A stretch of DNA of 64,000 nt from Cryomorpha ignava. Lineage in GTDB: Bacteria > Bacteroidota > Bacteroidia > Flavobacteriales_D > Cryomorphaceae. Below, in pieces: positions 53,222-60,838 of this stretch (the first letter of the stretch is position 1; the number at the start of each line of letters is the position of its first letter). The stretch is from the NCBI RefSeq assembly GCF_010686655.1, contig NZ_JAAGVY010000015.1:1-64000 (forward strand). Reading direction: 5' to 3'. The position numbers and the translations under genes are program-made. The notes beneath the pieces are model-generated. The model ran no database searches. It saw nothing but the letters and a program-made list of their open reading frames with translations, and was not told where the DNA came from.

Positions 53222-53602
53222 TTGCTCCGCAGCGCGGCACGGTATCTACCCTGTCGGCCGCAAAACGCAGCGTAGCTATAATTGGTTTCAATTTTAATCT
53301 ATTAGGATTTAGTGTTTTCCATCTTTTAGACCTGAATGTTTCGTCGTTTGTCAAGCCGAAGGGTCGATACCCTTCGGAGCGGGTTGATACCCTTTGGAGC
53401 GGGTACTCTTCTGAGCGCGTCTGCCAACGCAACTGGTGAATTGGTTTGCAGCTCGGCACGGTATCTACCCTGCCTGCCATAAAACGCAGCGTAGCTATAA
53501 TTGGTTTCAATTTTAATCTGTTAGGAGTTAGTGTTTAAATCTTTTAGACCTGAATGTTTCGTCATGCGTCAAGCCGAAGGGTCGATACCCTTCGGAGCGG
53601 GG
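53222..53602. repeat. 219-bp-period direct duplication of a non-coding repeat
   Basis: Two copies of about 162 bp (53222-53383 and 53441-53602) share GGCACGGTATCTACCCTG, AAAACGCAGCGTAGCTATAA, TTAGACCTGAATGTTTCGTC and a perfect hairpin CCGAAGGGT-CGAT-ACCCTTCGG near the end. A partial third unit of the last segment follows copy one. The frame of 101 codons across it only reflects the repeat. The second copy ends 24 bases before the rhomboid stop. Confidence 0.75.
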
Positions 53603-53625
53603 CATTTTTAGAGAAAGTAGAGCTA

Positions 53626-54381
53626 TTAGTTCTTAGATTCTTCCGCAGGCGGAGTAGGCTTAAAAGAATAAGTAAGCTTTACAGGATTTCCTTGTAGCGT
53701 AGGTTGAGTTTCCAGACCGTTCACTTGCACTTTTTGGATATCATCAGAGGCTTCGAGATATTCCAATTCGTCTTCCTCTTCTTCAAGTTCCCATTTGTAA
53801 ACCGATTTTTGAGGTCCTTTTTTTCGGTAAACGAATGCCAGAACCACCCCTGCGAGTCCGCCCCAGAAGTGTCCTTCCCAGCTAATCGTTGGGTCTACCG
53901 GCAAAATACCCCACCACATTCCGCCATATATAAAGGCGACCAGAAGAGATAAGGCTGCTACTCGCTTTTCGCGGCGTAGCCAGCCACTTAAAAAAAGAAA
54001 GGCTGCAAGGCCGTAAACGATTCCGCTGGCTCCTATATGGTAAGACGAGCGACCTGAAATCCATAGCCAAATGCCCCCCATCAAATAAATCCAAATAAGT
54101 GTTTTTATCGCAAGAGTTGGGTAGAACTTAAAGATAGCCCAACCTAGAACCAACATTGGAATGCTATTGTTAATTAAATGCGACCAGCTACCGTGCAAAA
54201 AAGGAATGGTGAAAATACCCAATAACCCTGATAACGTTCTGGGCTTTAAACCGTAGTGCGCAAAATTGGCGCCGGTTTCAAATTCAATCAAAAAAACAAT
54301 CCACATAGCAAGCACAATAAAGAGCGGCACCATAAGCGATGCCAGTATTGACTTTGAACTATATGTTTGTGCCTGGGGCAT
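53626..54381 (-). CDS. rhomboid-family intramembrane serine protease
   Basis: This is a predicted rhomboid of 251 residues. It has about six membrane segments. FLHGSWSHLINNSIPMLVLGWAIF carries the conserved His/Asn region, YHIGASGIVYGLAAFLFL the catalytic Ser (GASG), and SWEGHFWGGLAGVVLAFVY the catalytic His. A hydrophilic acidic C-terminal tail (about 195-251) is extra. It cleaves membrane proteins within the bilayer; the substrate is unknown. It follows the DnaJ-domain gene by 3 bases in one operon. Confidence 0.9.
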   Translation of the reverse strand: MPQAQTYSSKSILASLMVPLFIVLAMWIVFLIEFETGANFAHYGLKPRTLSGLLGIFTIPFLHGSWSHLINNSIPMLVLGWAIFKFYPTLAIKTLIWIYLMGGIWLWISGRSSYHIGASGIVYGLAAFLFLSGWLRREKRVAALSLLVAFIYGGMWWGILPVDPTISWEGHFWGGLAGVVLAFVYRKKGPQKSVYKWELEEEEDELEYLEASDDIQKVQVNGLETQPTLQGNPVKLTYSFKPTPPAEESKN

Positions 54382-54384
54382 GGA

Positions 54385-55128
54385 TTACTTTATACCTTTT
54401 TGCTTCTTTATTGTTTCATAAGCTTCCTGTACTTTTACGAACTTTTCTTTCGCAGCTTTTTGAATATCAGGACCTAAGGAGCTCAACTTATCGGGGTGGT
54501 ATTTAATGGCCATCTTGCGGTAAGCTTTTTTAATTTCCTGTTCTGTAGCATCTTCGCTTATTTCCAAAACTTTGTATGCACTCGAAGTATCGCTTTTAAA
54601 CATCGCGCGAATAGAGTCGAAATCTTTTTGACTAATTCCCAGATCGCGTGCTATATTTTCAATCACGCGTAATTCACTCGTATCGAGACTGCCATCTGCT
54701 TGAGCGAGACCAAAAATATAATGGATAAGCTGAAGCCTAAGCGGGTGTTGCATATTCGCGCGTATCTGCACACATACCTGCCTTAGCTGCAGAGGCTGCT
54801 TTAGGATTTCGCGCAGCAATAAAAGTTGTTCTTGTGCTTTTGCTTCACCAAACTGCCGAACAAAAAATTGCTTTACATAATCCAGCTCTGATTTAACCAC
54901 TTTTCCATCGGCTTTCATCACTGCCGCAGAAAGAACTAGAAGACTTACAACAAAATCGTCTGTAGAGGTGCGACGAAACGAGCGACCACGAGATTGCGCT
55001 TGTTCAGAGGTTACAATTTCGGTGGTGCTGATCATCGATCCCAGCGCAAATCCCATAATAGCACCAATAGGCCCACCGAGTGCCCATCCAAGGCCGCCTC
55101 CAATCCACTTTAAATAACTTTTTTTCAT
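54385..55128 (-). CDS. TerB-DnaJ (DjlA-like) co-chaperone
   Basis: The 247-residue protein starts with a glycine-rich membrane-type segment (YLKWIGGGLGWALGGPIGAIMGFALGSMI). It continues with a TerB-like helical domain (FVVSLLVLSAAVMKADGKVVKSELDYVKQFFV, IFGLAQADGSLDTSELRVIENIARDLGI) and ends with a J domain (SAYKVLEISEDATEQEIKKAYRKMAIKYHPDKLSSLGPDIQKAAKEKFVKVQEAYETI), including the HPD motif. This is the DjlA layout. It should stimulate DnaK at the membrane. It sits in an operon with the rhomboid. Confidence 0.9.
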   Translation of the reverse strand: MKKSYLKWIGGGLGWALGGPIGAIMGFALGSMISTTEIVTSEQAQSRGRSFRRTSTDDFVVSLLVLSAAVMKADGKVVKSELDYVKQFFVRQFGEAKAQEQLLLLREILKQPLQLRQVCVQIRANMQHPLRLQLIHYIFGLAQADGSLDTSELRVIENIARDLGISQKDFDSIRAMFKSDTSSAYKVLEISEDATEQEIKKAYRKMAIKYHPDKLSSLGPDIQKAAKEKFVKVQEAYETIKKQKGIK

Positions 55129-55216
55129 TCTTTTTTACTTTGCATTGGGATGTGACTTTATATTTCGATAAATCTAAACGTTAATCAATTACTCTTATTG
55201 ATATGACTTTCTCAAG

Positions 55217-55321
55217 ATAAATTCCCCGCGATAAATCGCGTGTACTTTCTCATAAATAAATTCCCCGCGATAAATCGCGTGTACTTTCTCATGAATAAAT
55301 TCCCCGCGATAAATCGCGAGG
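55217..55321. repeat. three 39-bp palindromic tandem units
   Basis: AATTCCCCGCGATAAATCGCG occurs starting at about 55220, 55259 and 55298 with a period of 39 bp. Between units is TGTACTTTCTCAT(A/G)AAT. Each unit holds the palindrome CGCGAT-AA-ATCGCG. The last unit ends one base before the stop codon of the TPM gene. It is not a CRISPR array: there are no unique spacers. Confidence 0.8.
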
Positions 55322-56134
55322 CTACCAAGATCCACCGGCTCCGCCGCCACCAAAACTTCCACCTCCGAAACCACCGAAACCGCCGCCGCCGCCGCCAAAT
55401 CCTCCGCTACCTCCGGAGAATCCACCGAAACTTCCTCCATGACTCCTGCCTCCTGCAGCACCCATTAATGCCAGCGCAGCCCAAAACCCTAGATTATTGT
55501 TTCGTGCGTATACGTTTGTACGCCGGTACATTAAGAAGAACCAAATGCCAACGAAAAACAAAATTGGCAGAAGTGCCATAAATCCGCCGCCTTTTTCTTT
55601 TTCATTGTAATCTTTGTAGCTGTATTCACTCGTTGCAAGTTCTGAAATTATGGTTACAGCCTTATCAAGACCGGCATAATAGTTTTTCCCTTTAAAATTG
55701 GGGACCATCTCTCTGTCCACAATTAATTTAGCCGTTGCATCGGGAAGAATTCCTTCAAGCCCGTAACCGGGAGCAATAAATGTAGCACGCTCGCCAGGAC
55801 CGCCAGAGGCCTTTACCAATATTACTACACCATTGTCAAAGCCTTTTTGGCCCACGCCCCATCGCTCGCCTATTTCATAAGCTGTCATAGCGGCATCGCC
55901 GGCACAGAGCTCATTGATCGTAACAATAACTACCTGATTACTTGTTTCTTTATTTAGCTTCTGAAGCTTTTCTTCAAGCCTGCTTTCTTCCTGGTCGGTA
56001 AGAATGTTGTCGGCATCCACAACTAGCCTGTTTGGTTTAGGGGGATAGCAATCATCTGTGCTTTGAGCAGAAACACCCAACACAAAAAGAATAAGGAAGC
56101 CCGAAAACAGTGCTTTTAATTTACTCATTTTCAC
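55322..56134 (-). CDS. TPM-domain membrane protein with Gly-rich tail (YgcG-like)
   Basis: The 270-residue protein has signal peptide MKMSKLKALFSGFLILFVLGVSAQ. A TPM domain follows (PNRLVVDADNILTDQEESRLEEKLQKLNKETSNQVVIVTINEL, YEIGERWGVGQKGFDNGVVILV, ATFIAPGYGLEGILPDATAKLIVD), then a membrane helix (GFMALLPILFFVGIWFFLMYRR) and a glycine-rich tail. It is the last gene after htpG, lemA and another TPM gene, whose stop it overlaps by 14 bases. TPM proteins are linked to membrane-protein maintenance; the mechanism is uncertain. Confidence 0.85.
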   Translation of the reverse strand: MKMSKLKALFSGFLILFVLGVSAQSTDDCYPPKPNRLVVDADNILTDQEESRLEEKLQKLNKETSNQVVIVTINELCAGDAAMTAYEIGERWGVGQKGFDNGVVILVKASGGPGERATFIAPGYGLEGILPDATAKLIVDREMVPNFKGKNYYAGLDKAVTIISELATSEYSYKDYNEKEKGGGFMALLPILFFVGIWFFLMYRRTNVYARNNNLGFWAALALMGAAGGRSHGGSFGGFSGGSGGFGGGGGGFGGFGGGSFGGGGAGGSW

Positions 56135-56573
56135 CCATGTTTTTACCGTATGAAATTTCGTTGCTAAGCTCGTTAACGTCGTCGGTTTGATGCGGAAATT
56201 GTTGTTTTAATTGTTCTCCCGCCATAATAATTCCCTCACTTATACCTTCTGCGTACTTTCCGTTACCGAATTGAGAAATGAGGTGATCTTTTATTTCATG
56301 CCAGAAATTCTTAGGCACCTTGGCATTTATTCCGCCATCGCCTAAAATAGCCAACTTGTGATCTTCTACACTTAAATAAAACAGAACCCCATTGCGGAGT
56401 TCTGTTTTGTGCATTTCCAATTTTTTGAAAATAAAAGCTGCTCTGTCAAGAACATCTTCCTTGCAAGTAGCCTCTATATGCAGCCTTATCTCGCCGCTGG
56501 TGTTCAGTTCGGCTTGGGTTATGGCATCTGTAACTTGCTTTTGCTGTGCTTTTGTAAAAAAAGGTTCGGCCAT
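56121..56573 (-). CDS. TPM-domain cytoplasmic protein
   Basis: The 150-residue protein is a TPM domain alone (FFTKAQQKQVTDAITQAELNTSGEIRLHIEATCKEDVLDRAAFIFKKLEMHKTELRNGVLFYLSVEDHKLAILGDGGINAKVPKNFWHEIKDHLISQFGNGKYAEGISEGIIMAGEQL), with no signal peptide. It is paired with LemA two bases upstream and with the membrane TPM protein by overlap. This LemA-TPM-TPM trio is a common arrangement in the phylum. Confidence 0.85.
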   Translation of the reverse strand: MAEPFFTKAQQKQVTDAITQAELNTSGEIRLHIEATCKEDVLDRAAFIFKKLEMHKTELRNGVLFYLSVEDHKLAILGDGGINAKVPKNFWHEIKDHLISQFGNGKYAEGISEGIIMAGEQLKQQFPHQTDDVNELSNEISYGKNMGENE

Positions 56574-56575
56574 AT

Positions 56576-57145
56576 TTAAAACTCTACTTTTGGTGCGTTT
56601 TCGGTACCTGAATCAGATTCGAAGTATCCTTTTTGATCAAAGTCAAACATTCCTGCCACAATGTTTTTCGGAAACTTACGAATGTAGGCGTTGTAATCGC
56701 GCACGCTTTCGTTGTACTTGTCCCGAGCTACACTTATCCGGTTTTCAGTTCCTTCAAGTTGCGCCTGCAACTGCGAAAACTGGGTAGAAGCCTTTAAGTC
56801 AGGATAGCGCTCTACCGATACCAAAAGGCGCGATAAAGCTCCGCTCAATTGCGACTGCGCTTCCTGAAATTTCGCGATATTCTCTGGCGTAAGCTCATCT
56901 GCCTTTAGCGTAATACCTGTGGCTCTACTGCGGGCTTCAACAACCTTTGTTAGTGTTTCCTGCTCAAAGTCGGCGTAGCCTTTTACGGTATTCACCAAGT
57001 TTGGAATAAGATCGCTTCGTCGCTGGTACTGCGTTTCTACACTCGCCCATGATTTGGCAATTCCCTCATCCTTTTCTACCATGCTGTTGTAGCCGCACGA
57101 GCTAAGGGTTAAGGCGCCCAGAATAATAATCAGATACTTTCTCAT
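56576..57145 (-). CDS. lemA: LemA-family protein
   Basis: The 189-residue protein has an N-terminal hydrophobic lipoprotein-like segment (MRKYLIIILGALTLSSCGYN). The LemA core of helices follows: VEKDEGIAKSWASVETQYQRRSDLIPNLVNTVKGYADFEQETLTKVVEARSRA, LSGALSRLLVSVERYPDLKASTQFSQLQAQLEGTENRISVARDKYNESVRDYNAYIRKFPKNIVAGMF. LemA proteins are envelope-associated with unclear function. It follows htpG by 21 bases and precedes two TPM genes. Confidence 0.9.
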   Translation of the reverse strand: MRKYLIIILGALTLSSCGYNSMVEKDEGIAKSWASVETQYQRRSDLIPNLVNTVKGYADFEQETLTKVVEARSRATGITLKADELTPENIAKFQEAQSQLSGALSRLLVSVERYPDLKASTQFSQLQAQLEGTENRISVARDKYNESVRDYNAYIRKFPKNIVAGMFDFDQKGYFESDSGTENAPKVEF

Positions 57146-57166
57146 TTTTGTTTAGTTGGTTGGTTC

Positions 57167-59059
57167 TTATTTAATTAGTTCAATGCTTCGACGTATAAAT
57201 TTACTCATCGCTTCTCCTTTCAGCATGTTTTGCGAAAGCATGGCCAAGTCAACAACCTGCGAAACAAGTTCCTTTTTGCGGGTGTCGTCTTTTTCATTTA
57301 CTATTTCGCCAATCAATGCATGATTAGAGTTAACCACAAGATTATACATTTCGGGCATAGCACCAAACATATTTCCACCACCGGCAGCTTGCTGTTCTTT
57401 CATACGGCGCATAAATTCGCTTTGGGTAATAATCATCGGCTGGTCGTTTTCGCTCATGCTCTCAAATTGAACAGTAAACTTTTCCTTTTCGATGGCTTCT
57501 GTAATAACAGGCTCCAGGGCTTTCTGTTCATCTTCGGTAAGCTTTGAAGGAAGGTTCTCTTCTTTCTCAATTAGCTTATCAATCGTGTCGGCATCAACGC
57601 GGGCAAATGAAATATTCTCGCCGTTTTGCTCAATCTTACTTATTACATGACTGGTAAGCGGCGAATCCATAATGATTACATCGTAATCTCGATTTTTGGC
57701 CGTTTCTATAAAGCTGTACTGCTCTTTCGCGTCATTTGCGTAAAGCAATACTGTTTTCCCCTCTTTATCTGTTTGATTGGCTTTTATTTTCTCAAGATAT
57801 TCTTCTTGGGTATAATATTTACCATCAATAGATTTCACCAGATAAAACTTAGCCGCTTTCTCATAAAACTTCGCATCTGTAAGCATTCCAAATTCAACGA
57901 AAATCTTCACGTCATCCCATTTTTTCTCAAAATCGGCACGGTCGGTTTTAAACATGCTCGCCAGTTTGTCAGCTACCTTTTTGGTAATGTGCGAAGATAT
58001 TTTCTTCACATTCGCATCTTCCTGAAGGTATGAACGAGAAACGTTAAGTGGAATGTCCGGTGAATCAATTACTCCGTGCAGCATCGTTAAAAACTCCGGT
58101 ACAATATTCTCTACATTATCGGTAATAAAAACCTGATTGCTGTAAAGGCTGATTTTGTTTTTCTGCATTTCAAAGTTGTTCTTCAACTTAGGGAAATACA
58201 AGATACCGGTAAGATTAAACGGAAAATCTACGTTGAGGTGAATGTGAAACATTGGCTCCTCAAAAGTCATTGGGTACAACTCGCGGTAAAAGCTTTTGTA
58301 GTCCGCATCGGTCAGATCGGCAGGTGCTTTTGTCCAAGCAGGATCTGTAATATTGATAATGTTGTCTTCAACAATTTTTTCCTCTTTTCCACCTTCTACA
58401 ACTTTTCCTTCTGCATCTTTCTCTTTTTCAGTCCTTTCGTTTGTTCCAAACTTAATTGGTACAGGTAAGAATTTGCAGTATTTATTTAAAATACCTTGCA
58501 GACGGCTTTCTTCCAAAAATTCAAGTGAGTCGTCAGCAATGTGAAGCACTACGTCTGTTCCCTTGGTTTTTTTGGTGGTTTCTTCCATGGTATAATTCGG
58601 GCTCCCATCGCAAGTCCATTTTACAGGAGTAGAATTGGGGCGTTGTGATTTACTAATAATCTCAACTTCTTTGGCAACCATGAATGCCGAGTAGAAACCA
58701 AGTCCGAAATGTCCGATAATAGCATTTTTCTTGTCCGAATCTTTGTATTTCTCTACAAATTCTTCAGCGCCCGAAAAGGCAATTTGGTTAATGTATTTTT
58801 CAACTTCTTCGCCAGTCATTCCTATTCCATTGTCGCGGATAGTGATGGTTTTTTTGGCCTTATCAAGAATCACATCCACCTTCAGGTTTTCGGTGTTTCC
58901 TTTAAGCTCGCTAAGCGAAACAAGCGTTTTGAGTTTTTGGGTGGCGTCTACCGCGTTTGATACCAACTCTCTAAGGAAAATCTCGTGATCTGAATAGAGA
59001 AATTTCTTGATTATTGGAAAAATATTTTCTGTTTGTACGTTGATACTTCCTTGTTGCAT
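57167..59059 (-). CDS. htpG: Hsp90-family chaperone HtpG
   Basis: HtpG is the bacterial Hsp90. The 630-residue protein has the N-terminal ATPase (GSINVQTENIFPIIKKFLYSDHEIFLRELVSNAVDATQKL, TIRDNGIGMTGEEVEKYINQIAFSGAEEF, IIGHFGLGFYSAFMV), the middle domain (YLQEDANVKKISSHITKKVADKLA) and the C-terminal dimerisation domain. It is cytoplasmic. The lemA gene begins 21 bases after its stop, so chaperone and LemA/TPM genes could be co-expressed. A sigma-54-like sequence lies 30 bases before the ATG. Confidence 0.95.
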   Translation of the reverse strand: MQQGSINVQTENIFPIIKKFLYSDHEIFLRELVSNAVDATQKLKTLVSLSELKGNTENLKVDVILDKAKKTITIRDNGIGMTGEEVEKYINQIAFSGAEEFVEKYKDSDKKNAIIGHFGLGFYSAFMVAKEVEIISKSQRPNSTPVKWTCDGSPNYTMEETTKKTKGTDVVLHIADDSLEFLEESRLQGILNKYCKFLPVPIKFGTNERTEKEKDAEGKVVEGGKEEKIVEDNIINITDPAWTKAPADLTDADYKSFYRELYPMTFEEPMFHIHLNVDFPFNLTGILYFPKLKNNFEMQKNKISLYSNQVFITDNVENIVPEFLTMLHGVIDSPDIPLNVSRSYLQEDANVKKISSHITKKVADKLASMFKTDRADFEKKWDDVKIFVEFGMLTDAKFYEKAAKFYLVKSIDGKYYTQEEYLEKIKANQTDKEGKTVLLYANDAKEQYSFIETAKNRDYDVIIMDSPLTSHVISKIEQNGENISFARVDADTIDKLIEKEENLPSKLTEDEQKALEPVITEAIEKEKFTVQFESMSENDQPMIITQSEFMRRMKEQQAAGGGNMFGAMPEMYNLVVNSNHALIGEIVNEKDDTRKKELVSQVVDLAMLSQNMLKGEAMSKFIRRSIELIK

Positions 59060-59088
59060 TTTATTTAAGTTTTAGATGGTTTGGTATT

Positions 59089-59104
59089 GTCAATCCCTGT
59101 GCCA
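59089..59104 (-). promoter_or_regulatory. sigma-54-like element before htpG
   Basis: On the minus strand the sequence TGGCACAGGGATTGAC stands 30 bases before the htpG ATG. It fits TGGCAC-N5-TTG of the -24/-12 consensus, but the last expected GC is AC. No TAnnTTTG box was seen here. The sequence is direct; the function is inference. Confidence 0.4.
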
Positions 59105-59554
59105 GTTGACTATTTCTGACAAATTGACGGGTTTTTTCTTGTTTTTAGTTCTTTGTTCTTGGTTTTTGGATGAGAACTCGGAAAATATTGATTCAAGTAA
59201 AAAAATACTTAGAATACACGAATAAAATTGAAGTCGGATAAAAGTCTAATATATCACATTGATTGCTGGTAAAATAAATGTCTTACTGACCATTATTTTC
59301 CAATAAATTCTTTTGCCCCATTGCTCATTGTCAACTAAGCGACCTTATGCAGCGGAGTAAGCAATTGCCAATTAGTCTCCACCAAATGCTCACTTTGCGT
59401 TCTTTGCCCTCCTTGACATCTTGGCGGGTAAGGGAAATCCACTCCAATTCTCGCTTGCAGCCTGAAGTTTAAAGCTTGAGGCTGCCTACCCAATTCTCCC
59501 TTGCAGCTTTAAGCCTGGTGCTTGCAGCTAATAAAAAATCCTTTCCTTTGATTT
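59105..59554. other. gap between htpG and WD40 gene
   Basis: About 450 bases are without a gene. It contains a short ATTGCCC-like stretch (about 59312), a direct repeat of CAATTCTC(G/C)CTTGCAGC at about 59443 and 59491, and GCTTGAGGCTGC segments that can fold with GCAGCCTGAAG. I see no gene, RNA or clear terminator. Confidence 0.45.
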
Positions 59555-60436
59555 ATGGAACTCAAAGCAACACTAAAAGGTCATATTTCCGGAATTTACA
59601 AATTGCTCGTGGAAGACGATTTATTATTTTCTGCTTCTGGCGATGGAATGCTGGCAGCCTGGGATTTAAAAACCTTTGAATCGGCACCATTTTCAGTAAA
59701 AGTTGGCTTGCCTATTTACGCTGCTGCTATTCAAAATGATAAAATGTTGATAGGGCAGGGGCACGGCGGAATACACGTTATTGACCGAGAGTCAAAAAAG
59801 GAAATCAGACATCTGAAATTTCACGAAAAAGGGGTGTTTGATATCTGCTACAATCCCGTTCAAAACCATTTTTATAGCACCGGTGGTGGAGGTTCGCTTG
59901 CTGTTTTTGATGGCGATGATTTTACGCTACAAATCCAAATACCCTTGTCAGACGGCAAGTTGCGCAGACTTTTACTTACAGAAGATAATAAGCATCTCAT
60001 CGTTACTGCGAGTGATGGCAATGTACATGTGCTTGATACCGCGTATTTCAATCAATTACAAACTGTACATGCCCATGATGGGGGCACGTATTCACTTGCG
60101 TGGATGGAAGGAGGAAAACAACTGGTAACAGGTGGACGTGATGCACATTTGCGCTTTTGGAATTTTGAAAATAATGAGCTGAAACAAACAAGCAATATTC
60201 CGGCACATAACTACGCCATTTACGATATTCTTCCGCTTGCGCAAGGCTTGTTCGCCTCGGCAAGCAGAGATAGAAATGTAAAAATTTGGGACATGAACGA
60301 TTTGGAAAATCCCGAAAGGCTCAAATCAGATAGAACTACCACCCACGGCAATTCCGTAAATGCACTTTGCAAAACAGATGATTTCTTGATCACTGCCGGC
60401 GATGACCGACTTATTCGAATCTGGAAAAGAGATTAA
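59555..60436 (+). CDS. WD40-repeat protein
   Basis: The 293-residue protein is a predicted beta-propeller of about seven blades, without a signal peptide. Clear repeats include HISGIYKLLVEDDLLFSASGDGMLAAWDL, HDGGTYSLAWMEGGKQLVTGGRDAHLRFWN, HNYAIYDILPLAQGLFASASRDRNVKIWD and HGNSVNALCKTDDFLITAGDDRLIRIWKRD. It probably works as an interaction platform. The last codons (AGAGATTAA) touch the left end of the third MITE-like copy, and the gene converges with DUF1015. Confidence 0.88.
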   Translation: MELKATLKGHISGIYKLLVEDDLLFSASGDGMLAAWDLKTFESAPFSVKVGLPIYAAAIQNDKMLIGQGHGGIHVIDRESKKEIRHLKFHEKGVFDICYNPVQNHFYSTGGGGSLAVFDGDDFTLQIQIPLSDGKLRRLLLTEDNKHLIVTASDGNVHVLDTAYFNQLQTVHAHDGGTYSLAWMEGGKQLVTGGRDAHLRFWNFENNELKQTSNIPAHNYAIYDILPLAQGLFASASRDRNVKIWDMNDLENPERLKSDRTTTHGNSVNALCKTDDFLITAGDDRLIRIWKRD

Positions 60437-60688
60437 CTCGTGTCTGTCTATAAAGTCCACTATCAAGCCATTTCGGATAACAGTCCTTTCGACTTCGCAT
60501 TTCGACAGGCTCAATAACCACTCAAGGTATCGCATCCCGCCCCAGCGGGACTCCTTGATTACGCCCTTCGGTTGTGATCGCTTCGCTAAGTGTTCAATTC
60601 TACGCGCAGCCTTGCAACCGGAGGGCGCCCGTATGGGCTATCGAACATTCTGACCCAGCCACTTGAGTGTATTGACAGACACTAACTA
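60433..60688 (+). repeat. MITE-like element, copy 3 (long form)
   Basis: CGTGTCTGTC (60439-60448) near the left end is inverted to GACAGACACTAACT at the right end (60674-60687). The element shares CTATAAAGTCCACTAT, the CCCGC/GCGGG palindrome and ACTCCTTGATTACGCCCTTCGGTTGTGA with copy 2. It has an insertion of about 55 bases (TTTCGACTTCGCATTTCGACAGG) and a divergent right half. It begins at the WD40 stop codon and joins copy 4 directly. Confidence 0.68.
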
Positions 60689-60838
60689 GTGTCTGTCCAT
60701 AAAGTCCACTATCGGCGTTGCACTTGAATTGAAAACAGTTATTGACAAATGTCAACTCCTTGATTTTCAATTCTGCATGCGCCTTGCTATTGAACTTTAT
60801 GATCCAGCCACTTGACTCTATTGACAAACACTAACTAA
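60684..60838 (+). repeat. MITE-like element, copy 4
   Basis: The ends are AACTAGTGTCTGTC (60684-60697) and GACAAACACTAACTAAG (60823-60839), inverted with one or two mismatches. The inside has CATAAAGTCCACTATC, TTGACA-AA-TGTCAA (60742-60755), GCGCCTTGCTATTGAACTTTATGATCCAGCCAC. The right end runs into the reading frame of the DUF1015 gene, whose stop codon (60831-60833) it contains. Confidence 0.72.

Noticed and set aside
53205-53510. 101-codon minus-strand frame
   Set aside because: It runs through the 219-bp duplicated repeat, its protein is itself repeated (PIIATLRF, RVDTVP), and it has no gene-like features.
55217-55321. Possible CRISPR array
   Set aside because: There are only three units, with near-identical interunit DNA and no unique spacers, and no cas genes nearby.
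55195-55461. 88-codon minus-strand frame with repeated AIYRGEFI
   Set aside because: It reflects the 39-bp tandem units and a shadow frame of the Gly-rich TPM tail.
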